Positions 7,715-15,924 of a DNA stretch of 20,484 nucleotides are shown piece by piece. Every line of letters begins with the position of its first letter. Positions within the stretch are counted from its first letter, which is position 1. Below the pieces are notes generated by a model. That model did no database searches. It worked only from the letters and a program-made list of their open reading frames with translations, and was not told the origin of the DNA. The position numbers and the translations under genes are program-made. The DNA comes from Flavobacteriales bacterium UBA5869 (lineage in GTDB: Bacteria; Bacteroidota; Bacteroidia; Flavobacteriales_D; Crocinitomicaceae). Location: assembly GCA_002432565.1 (NCBI GenBank), contig DJFP01000162.1, forward strand, positions 1 through 20,484. Direction: 5' to 3'.

Positions 7715-7905
7715 AGAATCCCTAAAAAGATTCCATACCCCGAAAGAAGGAGTGTTTTATATTCCGCATCAAACTGACTGGTATCAAAAGGCTGCAGCAC
7801 AATGATTATAAAACACAGGTAAACAGCCAAAATAAGCCCGATCAATACACGCCGTTTTCCGGATGCCGTAAAATGGATTTGCCTGTTTAAAGAATTCAAT
7901 TTCAA
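7678..7905 (-). pseudogene. truncated N-terminal membrane part of a LytTR-type regulator, or a small membrane protein
   Basis: The 75-residue product has two hydrophobic segments: VLIGLILAVYLCFIIIVL and TLLLSGYGIFLGILFIL. The text LQPFDTSQFD..YKTLLLSGYG resembles the N-terminus of Bacteroidota membrane-bound LytTR transcription factors, where QPFgt and an SGYG segment open a four-helix membrane domain (family knowledge, tentative). Here the frame stops at 7678 after about two helices and no LytTR DNA-binding domain follows. The 3' end overlaps a fragment on the plus strand, which suggests a deletion junction near 7680-7715. A functional two-helix protein cannot be ruled out. Confidence 0.5.
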
Positions 7906-7935
7906 CTGCCGCTTGATTTTGGGGAGCTAAATTAC

Positions 7936-7964
7936 AAAAAAAGAAAGCGGCTGTTAACCGCTTT
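7936..7964 (-). terminator. rho-independent terminator of the copper operon
   Basis: Read on the minus strand, AAAGCGG (7964-7958), a 7-nt loop and CCGCTTT (7950-7944) form a perfect 7-bp stem, followed by C and seven T residues (7942-7936). It starts 20 bp after the stop codon of the HMA gene at 7985, the last gene of the leftward copper cluster. Confidence 0.85.
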
Positions 7965-7984
7965 ATCGTTCCTCCGGAAAACTG

Positions 7985-8332
7985 TTATTTTTCTTTGCAG
8001 CAGTTATCCCGCTCTTTATATCCGTTCAGATCTGCTTTTACCTCATCGGCATCAAAACCAAGCAGTGAAATCTCTTTGCGGATCTTTTCCGGTGTTGTTT
8101 TCTTTGTCCAATAGACTACGGTGGTTGTTTGGTCTGCTTCGTTGTATGTCACCGACTGCACACCTTTCGCCAGCCCTAGTTGGCCTTCCAGTTTTCCACC
8201 GCAGGTTTCGCACACTTTGCAATGGTCACAGGTATTGGGTGTTTTAACAGTGATTGTCTGTTTGGCCGGAGCTTTTTGTCCCGTCGCTAATTGAACGGCA
8301 AATAAGCATGCTATTAATAAGATTGTTTTCAT
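7985..8332 (-). CDS. secreted Cys-rich heavy-metal-associated (HMA) protein
   Basis: The 115-residue protein has a signal peptide (MKTILLIACLFAVQLATGQ) and one HMA-like domain. The metal site is expanded: CDHCKVCETC puts four Cys (35, 38, 41, 44) at regular three-residue spacing where a normal HMA has one CxxC. The rest follows the HMA fold (LGLAKGVQSVTYNEADQTTTVVY, then TPEKIRKEISLLGFDAD). A CC pair (111-112) lies near the end. It should bind copper in the periplasm, possibly more than one ion (inference). It is the last gene of the copper cluster, 122 bp behind the oxidase gene, and is followed by a terminator. Confidence 0.85.
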   Translation of the reverse strand: MKTILLIACLFAVQLATGQKAPAKQTITVKTPNTCDHCKVCETCGGKLEGQLGLAKGVQSVTYNEADQTTTVVYWTKKTTPEKIRKEISLLGFDADEVKADLNGYKERDNCCKEK

Positions 8333-8454
8333 TGAATTTTGAGTTTAAATACTTTCTCCATGATCAGTAACTTCTCAAAGATAGTAAAGATGAAGGAGAG
8401 CGTATGTACACTAAATTCTCATTCTCATTCTGCCTAATTTTCCGGAAGGAGCAT

Positions 8455-10683
8455 TCAATAGGTAAAGGTAAATCCGCCTCCAAACCCCATATCGCTGTCG
8501 TAATGCGCCGAAAGGGAAAACGATTGGTTCAGGACATATTTCAGGCTGCCCATGTACTCAAAATCAGAATTATACATCAGTCCCAGCCGCAATCTTTTTG
8601 TCAGCGGAATATCTTCCCGCATCAATTGAAGTCGAAGTTTTCCATCAGTATCGATCCGAAAGTCTGCTATTACCAGCATGGGTAAGGTGTATTGGATACC
8701 AAAACACAAGGCCGCGCGCTGATCTTTGGTGTTTACCTGGCCGAAAAGATTCCGTTCAGTTTCGCCCATTTCCATTTTGCGGTAGCGGTAATCAAATCCG
8801 ACATACGGGTAAAGCCATTGCATCTTACCGATATACCTGCCCACATGCGTTTCTGTCTCCCACCCCATCATTTTATCGTATCCGAGCCGCCATTCTGCCT
8901 GTAAGTTCCAGCGGGTATTCATGTACATCATTTCTCCGTCGTTCCCGTTAGTAGCAAAGTCGTTCTGGAACATAAAGTGGAATTCCCGGTCATCAGCGTA
9001 AAGCTTTTTCAAGGCTTTTTCCGGATTTGGCAGCTGTGGATTGGGAGGTGAATTTTCATAGGTAAAAATTCGTCCCATTCCGCTCATCATGTGATAAAGG
9101 ATGTGACAATGGAAAAACCAATCACCGCTTTCTGTGGCCGCAAACTCTATCGTATCTGTTTCCATCGGCATAATATCCAGTACGTTTTTCAAGGGTGAAT
9201 AATCGCCGGCCCCATTAACCACTCTGAAAAAATGACCATGCAGGTGCATCGGGTGGCGCATCATGGAATTATTGTAAAGGATGATCCGAACGTTTTCACC
9301 TTTCCGGATCAGGATCTTATCCGCTTCCGAAACCGTTTTGTTGTTAATGCTCCATACATAACGGTTCATATTTCCGGTTAGTTCAAACTGGTAAACAGTC
9401 GTTTTTACATCCGGAAGTGTTGTCTTAACCGGTGAGCGAAGCATGTTGTAATTCAAGGTCACAATATCAGACAGATCGTTGCTTTTGTATTGATCACCGT
9501 TCGTCATATCCATGTGATTGTGTTTTTTGTTCTTTTTCGGAAGAGCTCCTGTTATTTCAGGATACATAACGACGTTCATATCCATTTGCTGCAGGCTCAT
9601 ATTCATGCCCATGTCGTCCAGGTTTCCATTCATCCGGATCATGTCGTTCATCATCTGCATCCCTTCAAAATATTTTAAAGGCTGAAGCGGGGAAACAAGT
9701 TGTTTGACACCATCTCCCAACCACAAAGAAGTACTTCTGATTCGGTCTTCCGACGTGGCCTGCAACTCAAAAGCTGTGCTATCTGAAGGAATTGTCACGA
9801 CGACGTCATACGTTTCCGAAACGGCAATGATGAATCGGTCTACCGCAACCGGGACCACATCCGAACCGTCACTGGCTATCACATCCATTTTACCGCCTGA
9901 CCAGCGCATCCAGAAATACGTGGATGAACTACCATTGATAATCCGGATCCGGACTTTATCTCCTGCTTTGAATTTCGGAGCTTGTATTTCCGGCTTACCA
10001 TTCGACAGGAATGTGTTGTAATACACATCACTCACATCCATTGCCAGCATGCGTTTCCATTCGTTTCCAAGCTTTGTTTTCAACCTTCCGGAAAGAATGG
10101 CATCGCCATAACTCTGCACTGCTCCTTTTTGAACGGATGCTTTCTTAATGGCCGACCAGTCATTGGCCATGTGCAGCCGGCGGTGTACCTGCTCCGGTTT
10201 CATGTCCGTCCAGTCACTGAGAATAAGTGTGTATTCCTGCATCGGTTTTTCATCTCGTTTGTGAATGATAAATGCCCCGTACATTCCGCCCTGTTCTTGT
10301 AAACCGGTATGTGAGTGGTACCAATAGGTACCGTTTTGTACGATTGGAAATTTGTAAAGATGTGTCTTTCCGGCCTTGATAGGCGCTGTTGTCAAATAAG
10401 GAACTCCATCTTGCTCATTGGGTAATATTAACCCGTGCCAGTGGATGGATGTTTCTGTATCCAATTCATTATGGATCCAAATTTCAGCGGTATCTCCTTC
10501 CGTGAAGTGTAACTCAGGCATTGGAATACTTCCGTTGACGGAATAGGCATGGCGTTCTTTCCCGGTAAAATTCACCGTTGTATCCCGGATGTATAGATCG
10601 TACCGCACATTTTTCTGACCAAAAGCCAAAAGCTGCATCCAAATCATTCCTATAACCAATACTATTCTTTTCATTACTATCAA
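8455..10683 (-). CDS. multicopper oxidase with C-terminal CopB-like region
   Basis: The protein has 742 residues; a start at 10674 (MKRIVLVIGMIW) would give a cleaner signal peptide and is equally possible. It is exported. The copper ligands are all present: HWHG (81-84), HSH (123-125), HPMHLHGHFF (477-486) and HCHILYHMMSGM (525-536), so type 1 and trinuclear sites should form. Residues 340-395 form a Met/His-rich insert (MQMMNDMIRM, MGMNMSLQQMDM), as in copper-resistance oxidases of the CopA/CueO type that oxidise Cu(I) to less toxic Cu(II). Residues 565-742 do not belong to the cupredoxin fold. They show alternating strands (MYMNTRWNLQAEW, YPYVGFDYRYR, LRLGLMYNSDFEY) and end GGGFTFTY, like CopB outer-membrane barrels, so it looks like a natural CopA-CopB fusion. 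Confidence 0.92.
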   Translation of the reverse strand: MIVMKRIVLVIGMIWMQLLAFGQKNVRYDLYIRDTTVNFTGKERHAYSVNGSIPMPELHFTEGDTAEIWIHNELDTETSIHWHGLILPNEQDGVPYLTTAPIKAGKTHLYKFPIVQNGTYWYHSHTGLQEQGGMYGAFIIHKRDEKPMQEYTLILSDWTDMKPEQVHRRLHMANDWSAIKKASVQKGAVQSYGDAILSGRLKTKLGNEWKRMLAMDVSDVYYNTFLSNGKPEIQAPKFKAGDKVRIRIINGSSSTYFWMRWSGGKMDVIASDGSDVVPVAVDRFIIAVSETYDVVVTIPSDSTAFELQATSEDRIRSTSLWLGDGVKQLVSPLQPLKYFEGMQMMNDMIRMNGNLDDMGMNMSLQQMDMNVVMYPEITGALPKKNKKHNHMDMTNGDQYKSNDLSDIVTLNYNMLRSPVKTTLPDVKTTVYQFELTGNMNRYVWSINNKTVSEADKILIRKGENVRIILYNNSMMRHPMHLHGHFFRVVNGAGDYSPLKNVLDIMPMETDTIEFAATESGDWFFHCHILYHMMSGMGRIFTYENSPPNPQLPNPEKALKKLYADDREFHFMFQNDFATNGNDGEMMYMNTRWNLQAEWRLGYDKMMGWETETHVGRYIGKMQWLYPYVGFDYRYRKMEMGETERNLFGQVNTKDQRAALCFGIQYTLPMLVIADFRIDTDGKLRLQLMREDIPLTKRLRLGLMYNSDFEYMGSLKYVLNQSFSLSAHYDSDMGFGGGFTFTY

Positions 10684-10731
10684 TTTACATCATTACTACC
10701 TTTTTCACCTCACAGAAGGAGCATAAACTTC

Positions 10732-10950
10732 CTATTGTGCTTCGATCCGCTCGATTTGGAATCCTGCAGATTTCACCTGTTCTTCAATTTCTTCAGCGCT
10801 TACTTTATCTGATGTAACGGTCAGGATCTTTGCCGGTGTAAGAATATCTACATTCCACTCAGACGGGGACAGCTTTTCATTTAAGAAAGGGGTTACTTTT
10901 TCCAGGCATCCTGCACATTTAATGGTTGTTTTGAATTGTTTCTTTTCCAT
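10732..10950 (-). CDS. heavy-metal-associated (HMA) copper chaperone
   Basis: The 72-residue protein is a single HMA domain without a signal peptide, so it is cytosolic. FKTTIKCAGCLEKV carries the CxxC metal site (C12, C15); the usual preceding Met is replaced by Lys. VTSDKVSAEEIEEQVKSAGF completes the fold. It probably carries Cu(I) to the ATPase encoded 83 bp upstream (inference from location and family). A dedicated promoter with the same operator as the ATPase gene precedes it (10974-11040), so it can be expressed apart from the ATPase. The oxidase gene follows after 48 bp. Confidence 0.9.
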   Translation of the reverse strand: MEKKQFKTTIKCAGCLEKVTPFLNEKLSPSEWNVDILTPAKILTVTSDKVSAEEIEEQVKSAGFQIERIEAQ

Positions 10951-10973
10951 GATTATTTACTTTTAATACCCTG

Positions 10974-11040
10974 CAAAGATTCGCTTTCTCAGGGGCTTTA
11001 TACTTATGATTTTTTCCGAACGATTTATGATTTTTACGAT
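10974..11040 (-). promoter_or_regulatory. operator and promoter of the HMA chaperone gene
   Basis: Plus-strand half-sites TTATGATTTTT start at 11004 and 11025, 21 bp apart. On the minus strand they are followed, 23 bp after the ACTTATGAT copy (11002), by CTTTG (10978-10974), the likely -7 element, which would start transcription about 18 nt before the ATG at 10950. The distal half-site overlaps the stop codon of the ATPase gene. The region upstream of the ATPase (13483-13548) has the same parts at the same distances. Confidence 0.7.
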
Positions 11041-13472
11041 TTATTCAGGTGTCTGAATTTCAGCAGCAAACTATTGCTCACAACACTCAATGAACTGAGT
11101 GTCATGGCTGCTCCGGCAATCATTGGATTCAATAAGAACCCATTAACCGGATAAAGGATTCCGGCTGCAATTGGAATACCGATTACGTTGTAAATAAACG
11201 CCCAGAACAAATTTTGTTTAATGGCAGCTACCGTTTGTCTTGAAAGCTGAAATGCAACCGGGATTTTCATCAGATCTGAAGAAATGATTACCATGCGGGC
11301 AACATCCATAGCAATATCACTCCCCTTTCCCATTGCGATACTTACATCGGCCTGGGTGAGCGCATTGCTGTCATTGATGCCGTCTCCGACCATGGCTACT
11401 ATTTTTCCTTCAGCCTGCAGCTGCCTGATGAATTCCGATTTATCTGCGGGCAGTACTTCTGCTTTATAGTGCCCGATTCCTGCTTTATCGGCGATGGCTT
11501 TTGCCGTTTGGTTGTTATCACCTGTGAGCATGTATACTTCAATTCCGGATTCCCGGAGTTGGCGGACGGCTTCAATGGAAGTTTCTTTTAGTTCATCCGA
11601 AATAGCTATTACAGCTAATGCCTTTTTGGTATCTGCAAAGAAAATGACTGTTTTCGCATCGGATAGCCAGGTCTCTGAAATGGAAATCAAGCCGCTGTCA
11701 ATACTGATTTTATTTTGGTCAAGCAGCGCCTTATTTCCCACGAAATACGTTTGTCCGTCAACTTCCGCTTTAGCTCCGAATCCTGTAATGCTTTCAAAGT
11801 GATGCACGTGGCGGGTTTCCGTTTCATTAAAATAGTTGACCACGGATTCAGCCAAGGGGTGCTCCGATTGTTTTTCAATACTGTATAGAACAGCTTGCAA
11901 ACTGCTGTCTTTGTTTAACCATTCTATTCCCGTTACCTTTGGTTTCCCCTCTGTGATCGTTCCTGTTTTATCGAGCACCACTGCGTTTACTTTACGGCCC
12001 AGTTCCAGGCTTTCGGCATCTTTTATCAGGATACCGTTTTCAGCACCTTTACCCACGCCAACCATAATTGCTGTTGGCGTAGCGAGCCCCAAAGCACACG
12101 GACAAGCAATTACAAGAACTGTTACAAGGGACAAAATTCCTTGCGTGAGCCCGTTTTCACCGCCCAGGATTACCCAAAGAATTAGCGTTAGTATGGAAAT
12201 CCCTAAAACTATAGGCACGAAGATTCCCGCAATTTTATCTACAAGTTTTTGAACCGGAGCTTTACTGCCCTGAGCGTCCTGCACCATTTTAATGATCTGT
12301 CCCAGCATGGTTGCATCACCTACTTTTTCGGTTTTAAAATGGAAACTGCCTTTTTGATTGATCGTTCCGGCGAAAACTTTCGAGTTTTCTACCTTCTCAA
12401 CAGCCAGTGGTTCACCGCTCAACATACTTTCGTCCACAAAGGATTTCCCGGAGATAACTGTTCCGTCTACGGCAATCTTTTCACCTGGTTTTACCACAAT
12501 GGTATCACCGATCTGAACATGGATAATCGGAATTTCTTCAGACGCTCCCTGCTTATTCAGGATCGTAACTGTTTTAGGCTGCAAACCAATCAGTTTTTTG
12601 AGTGCCGAAGATGTATTTCCCTTCGCTTTTTCTTCGAGTAATTTTCCAAGCAAAATAAAAGCTATTACTACCGTTGCGGCTTCAAAATAAACATGCGCAT
12701 GCAGGCCCTGTTTATGCCACACTTCCATAAACAGCGTATTGAAAACACTGAATAAATATGCGATACCGGTACTCAGAGCAACCAATGTATCCATATTTGC
12801 AGAACGATGCTTCGCCTGTTTCCAGGCATTGATGAAGAAATCCTTACCCAGCCAAACAATCACCGGCGTAGAAAGTATCCACATGATATAGTTTGCATAA
12901 GGAATATGCATGAAGAACATACCGATTGCAACAACCGGAATCGAAAAAAGAATGGCACCAATCGTTTTATTCTTCAGCTTTCGGAATTTCTGCTGATGCA
13001 ATTCTTCCAGCGTGTCTTTAGCCGTTTCGGTTTCATCAATCATTAAATCGTACCCGATTGAGCGCATAGCAGTCTGGAGTTCCTTTGGACCTGTTATTGA
13101 CGGAATGTACTCCACCGATGCCAGGTTATTGGCGTAATTTACCGAGACGGCTGCCACACCCTTTACGCTTTCAAGAATGGTCTGAGCACTGATAGCACAA
13201 GAAGCACAGGTCATATTCAAAACCGGGAAGTTCTTTTTCACGGTGGTTACGCCATACCCCAGATCCCGAATGGTTTTTACAGCTCCGGGTAAAATATTAA
13301 ATGCTTTGGTTTCATTGATGATCGCGCGGTTATTGTTAAGCTCCACTTTATGAAGTGTAACGCCTTCCAGCTTTTTCAAACCACCGTCCACTATCAGTGC
13401 ACAATGCTCACTTTCCACTCCTTCCAGCGGGATAAAAAGCAAGTCTTGATCTGTTGTTTCCATAATTTCCAT
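11034..13472 (-). CDS. copA: Cu(I)-exporting P1B-type ATPase
   Basis: The protein has 812 residues. It pumps Cu(I) out of the cytosol at the cost of ATP. An N-terminal HMA domain carries MTCASC (C89, C92). Before it, residues 13-75 form a second HMA copy in which the CxxC has decayed to SEHC. Eight membrane helices follow. Motifs: LSGEP (352-356 region, actuator), CPC (457-459), DKTGT with phosphorylated D501, SEHPL (537-540), GDGIND (696-701). YN at 761-762 and MTLSS at 790-794 with CPC mark the Cu(I) subgroup (1B-1). A second ATG at 13463 fits better with a transcript starting near 13478. The HMA-AraC gene lies 70 bp upstream and the chaperone gene 83 bp downstream. Confidence 0.95.
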   Translation of the reverse strand: MEIMETTDQDLLFIPLEGVESEHCALIVDGGLKKLEGVTLHKVELNNNRAIINETKAFNILPGAVKTIRDLGYGVTTVKKNFPVLNMTCASCAISAQTILESVKGVAAVSVNYANNLASVEYIPSITGPKELQTAMRSIGYDLMIDETETAKDTLEELHQQKFRKLKNKTIGAILFSIPVVAIGMFFMHIPYANYIMWILSTPVIVWLGKDFFINAWKQAKHRSANMDTLVALSTGIAYLFSVFNTLFMEVWHKQGLHAHVYFEAATVVIAFILLGKLLEEKAKGNTSSALKKLIGLQPKTVTILNKQGASEEIPIIHVQIGDTIVVKPGEKIAVDGTVISGKSFVDESMLSGEPLAVEKVENSKVFAGTINQKGSFHFKTEKVGDATMLGQIIKMVQDAQGSKAPVQKLVDKIAGIFVPIVLGISILTLILWVILGGENGLTQGILSLVTVLVIACPCALGLATPTAIMVGVGKGAENGILIKDAESLELGRKVNAVVLDKTGTITEGKPKVTGIEWLNKDSSLQAVLYSIEKQSEHPLAESVVNYFNETETRHVHHFESITGFGAKAEVDGQTYFVGNKALLDQNKISIDSGLISISETWLSDAKTVIFFADTKKALAVIAISDELKETSIEAVRQLRESGIEVYMLTGDNNQTAKAIADKAGIGHYKAEVLPADKSEFIRQLQAEGKIVAMVGDGINDSNALTQADVSIAMGKGSDIAMDVARMVIISSDLMKIPVAFQLSRQTVAAIKQNLFWAFIYNVIGIPIAAGILYPVNGFLLNPMIAGAAMTLSSLSVVSNSLLLKFRHLNKS

Positions 13473-13482
13473 TTATATGCTA

Positions 13483-13548
13483 CAAAGTTCAGAAGGAAAC
13501 GCAGGAAAAGACTTATGATATTTTCTGATTGAGTTATAACATTTACAA
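13483..13548 (-). promoter_or_regulatory. operator and promoter of the copper ATPase gene
   Basis: Plus-strand half-sites TTATGATATTTTC (13513) and TTATAACATTTAC (13534) start 21 bp apart. On the minus strand, CTTTG (13487-13483) follows 23 bp after the near half-site (13511). Aligned with 11002-11038 over 37 bases I count 29 identities. The far half-site overlaps the stop codon of the HMA-AraC gene. This geometry fits an activator of the AraC type bound next to RNA polymerase. Confidence 0.7.
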
Positions 13549-14103
13549 CTGGTCCAAAGGTTTGCGTTTAGATTCTTTGATTGACTTGAAATGGCTTGGA
13601 GTAAGGCCTGTTACTTTTTTAAATTGTGTACTCAAATAGGCCACACTGCTGTATCCCATTTGATCAGCAATCTGGCTTAACGACCATTCATCGTAAACCA
13701 ATAATTCTTTCACGCGTTCAATGCGCTGAGAAATGTAAAACTTCTCAATGGTTGTTCCTTCTATTTCCGAAAAAAGGGTACTCAGGTACTTGTATTCCAT
13801 CGGAATATGCTGCACCAGGTAATCGGAAATGTTGACCTGTATGGTTTCATCCGAATGGTGTACCAATTCAACAATGAGGGTTTTCACGCGTTCAATTAAC
13901 CGGCTCCGTTTATCATCGATTAGTTCGAATCCGATTTCAGCAAAGCGCTTTGCGATCTTCTCCAAATCCTCTTCGGCAGGTGTCTCTTTTAATTCTACTT
14001 CTCCCAGTTCAACCGCAAGTGGATGAAATCCGAGTTTTTCAAGCTCGGACTTCACCACCATTTTACAGCGGTTGCAAACCATATTCTTTACATAGATTAC
14101 CAT
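13543..14103 (-). CDS. small AraC-family regulator with N-terminal HMA-like metal domain
   Basis: The protein has 186 residues, far shorter than a normal 270-300-residue AraC regulator. Residues 1-63 look like an HMA domain: MVIYVKNMVCNRCK puts C10 and C13 in a CxxC after a Met, and EEDLEKIAKRFAEIGFELID forms the second half of the fold. Residues 75-180 are a full AraC DNA-binding domain: VNISDYLVQHIPMEYKYLS is the first HTH and SLSQIADQMGYSSVAYLS, with FKKVTGLTPSHFK, the second. The obvious model is direct sensing of Cu(I) through the CxxC, with control of the copper genes through the twin operators at 10974-11040 and 13483-13548 (inference). It lies 3 bp behind the DUF3347 gene and so is cotranscribed with it. 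Confidence 0.9.
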   Translation of the reverse strand: MVIYVKNMVCNRCKMVVKSELEKLGFHPLAVELGEVELKETPAEEDLEKIAKRFAEIGFELIDDKRSRLIERVKTLIVELVHHSDETIQVNISDYLVQHIPMEYKYLSTLFSEIEGTTIEKFYISQRIERVKELLVYDEWSLSQIADQMGYSSVAYLSTQFKKVTGLTPSHFKSIKESKRKPLDQL

Positions 14104-14106
14104 CTG

Positions 14107-14955
14107 TTACTTAATGGTTTCGGTTGTTTTACCACAAGTGAGCATGGAACTGCCATAATACGGATTTTTCACTGCGTTTTCAAGGCTCAGCCAATCTGCT
14201 CCGGCGCCATCATTGTACATGGGACAATGCTGCAGGTACATTGTTTGGTCTGCTTTGAAAACTTTCACCAGGTCATACATTCCTTTCGAAAGCAGTGAAA
14301 AATGTTTGCGTTGATTTTCAAGGTCTTTGGTTTCTCCAATCTTCCCGGCATGCTCCAACAAGTCTTTTTCAACTTTCATCCAAACTGTGTGTTCGGCAGC
14401 ACTCATTTTAGACATATCCACCGCTTTAATCGCTTTTACCAAATTGTTTGATTTTGCTGAAGCTTCCACTCCGTTGTCTTTTACCAAAGCATCTTTCAGC
14501 GCGAAATAGGCCGTGTAAACTTTTTCCAGCAGGCTGGTTTCTGCTGCTTGCTCTTGTGCGGACTCGGTGGTATTTTCCACTTTCGTAACCGGCTCTTTTA
14601 CTGCGACTTCTTTCTTCATGCGATCGTATTTACAACATCCTGCCAGCTTCGCATAAGCATCATCGGGTGCCAGGAATTTCTCATTGTCATAACCCGAGTA
14701 GGCAATGCGTTTCAACACCTCATCTGAAGAAGTTTTCTCTGCATTGTACTGCAGGGTGAGTATTTTGGAATCTTTGTTCCATTCAGCAGCAGAAATGCCT
14801 TTCTTATTTGCTGCAGTTTCAATTGTTTTTTTGCACATTTCGCAATTTCCTGCTACTTTGAAGCTTTCTGTTTTTGCATTTTTAATCGGTGCTGCACAGC
14901 TGGTAAATGCTACTAACAAGAGCATTCCCAGCATTAGGTGCTGTATCTTTTTCAT
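14107..14955 (-). CDS. lipoprotein with HMA domain and DUF3347 domain
   Basis: The protein has 282 residues. MKKIQHLMLGMLLLVAFTSC is a lipoprotein signal with C20 as the lipid anchor. Residues 31-95 are an HMA domain with CEMC (C38, C41). LAGCCKYD (104-111) adds a Cys pair. A flexible linker (115-140) leads to DUF3347 (141-280), a four-helix-like domain with HCPMYNDGAGADWLSL (243-258) and a final Cys274. The HCPM motif is the copper-binding mark shared with the membrane fusion proteins CusB and similar (family knowledge). It should collect copper in the periplasm at the membrane surface. It forms a tight pair with the HMA-AraC gene (3-bp gap) and lies 83 bp behind the HYC_CC_PP gene. Confidence 0.9.
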   Translation of the reverse strand: MKKIQHLMLGMLLLVAFTSCAAPIKNAKTESFKVAGNCEMCKKTIETAANKKGISAAEWNKDSKILTLQYNAEKTSSDEVLKRIAYSGYDNEKFLAPDDAYAKLAGCCKYDRMKKEVAVKEPVTKVENTTESAQEQAAETSLLEKVYTAYFALKDALVKDNGVEASAKSNNLVKAIKAVDMSKMSAAEHTVWMKVEKDLLEHAGKIGETKDLENQRKHFSLLSKGMYDLVKVFKADQTMYLQHCPMYNDGAGADWLSLENAVKNPYYGSSMLTCGKTTETIK

Positions 14956-14985
14956 AATTTCTTTTTTTAATGAATAACGAATGTT

Positions 14986-15034
14986 CTAATCCAACACGGA
15001 TTAGTTTAGCCTAAAAGGCCACCTGAAAACAGGT
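14986..15034 (-). other. short hairpins between the first two copper genes
   Basis: CTAATCC (14986-14992) and GGATTAG (14998-15004) form a perfect 7-bp stem with a 5-nt loop. ACCTG (15021-15025) and CAGGT (15030-15034) form a 5-bp stem with a 4-nt loop, 5 bp after the stop codon at 15039. Neither has a T tract. They may trim or attenuate the transcript between the two genes, or be without function. Confidence 0.3.
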
Positions 15035-15038
15035 AATT

Positions 15039-15455
15039 CTATATCAGGAATGATTCGTTTTGGATGTAGATGGGTTCATTGAACCTGCCCGGCGGCCGCT
15101 TCGGATGATAGTCAGACCGCTGTTTACCGGCAGAAACAACCCTTTCATTTTTGGGCACAAAAACAAAAGGTTCACTTTTGAAAGGTACAACTTCAAGGGA
15201 TTTCCAACTTACTGTTGATGCCTTGAGCTGTTGGTTTTCAAGTTTGAGGGAAAAGACAAGCTGCTCACAGCACTTTCCACTAACAATTGTTTCGTTTTTT
15301 TCGGCCGGAACGCTGCAGGCACACGGCTTATTTTTGTTAGGAATCAGCACAGAAACATCTGCTAATTTTCCACTGCAATAATGCACAGATACCGTTATTC
15401 CAAATGCAGGAACAAGGTATAAAACCATTACTATCAGTGAAATTATCCGCTTCAT
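15039..15455 (-). CDS. HYC_CC_PP family protein, secreted
   Basis: The 138-residue protein has an N-terminal signal segment (ISLIVMVLYLVPAFG). The family name-giving marks are present: HYC (25-27), a CAC (45-47), CC (62-63) and PP in KRPPGRFNEPIY (119-130). Members are small exported proteins of Bacteroidota that often open copper clusters; their biochemical role is not known to me. The Cys and His pattern suggests binding of copper in the periplasm (inference). It is the first gene of the leftward copper cluster, preceded by a good promoter at 15475-15505. Confidence 0.85.
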   Translation of the reverse strand: MKRIISLIVMVLYLVPAFGITVSVHYCSGKLADVSVLIPNKNKPCACSVPAEKNETIVSGKCCEQLVFSLKLENQQLKASTVSWKSLEVVPFKSEPFVFVPKNERVVSAGKQRSDYHPKRPPGRFNEPIYIQNESFLI

Positions 15456-15474
15456 AAATGCTGTTAATCCTAAA

Positions 15475-15505
15475 CAAATGTAAACGACTTACTGGTTTAA
15501 AACAA
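15475..15505 (-). promoter_or_regulatory. Bacteroidota-type promoter of the copper cluster
   Basis: On the minus strand TTG (15505-15503) is followed by 20 nt and TACATTTG (15482-15475), a full match to TAnnTTTG. Transcription would start near 15469, about 14 nt before the ATG at 15455. The operator with 21-bp half-sites found at the ATPase and chaperone genes is not visible here. Confidence 0.65.
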
Positions 15506-15924
15506 CTCTTTTAAAACGGAAAATGAACCAACACCTTCTTAGCATTCCCAGAATTATGCTTTTTTAAAGCATTGCAAAAACTGGTTTTAACTCGCTCTTA
15601 AGACAATCATTTCCCTTAAAAGATTTAACCCCATTTTCCCTTTCGGATTTTCTCGCAGGTGAGAGTGATTATCAATCAAACTTATCTGGTTATCGAATCA
15701 CCAACGACTCATTGATACCCGCAATTCACGAATATTTACACACAACTATCTGCAAGATTCTTCCTTTAAGATCAGCAGCATATTCCCCTGAAACCCTTCA
15801 AAAAACAGGTGTAAAAAGTCAAATTGGAACAACTTTTAGAAAAATTTCACAAAAAACTTTGATTCCAAATATTTTTTCTATTATTGACCCGATTTTAGTT
15901 AGATAACCCTATTCACGCTTCTGG
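15506..15924. other. intergenic region between the divergent copper and subtilase operons
   Basis: No convincing gene is present; a 64-codon frame at 15712-15906 looks random. The imperfect direct repeat ACTGGTTTAAAACAACTCTT (15491-15510) and ACTGGTTTTAACTCGCTCTT (15580-15599), 15 of 20 identical, overlaps the copper promoter on one side. No clear promoter for the subtilase gene was found; the stretch 15840-15905 is very A+T-rich. Confidence 0.4.

Noticed and set aside
15712..15906. A 64-codon open frame upstream of the subtilase gene.
   Set aside because: The translation looks random, has no family marks, and lies in an A+T-rich intergenic region; I treat it as chance.
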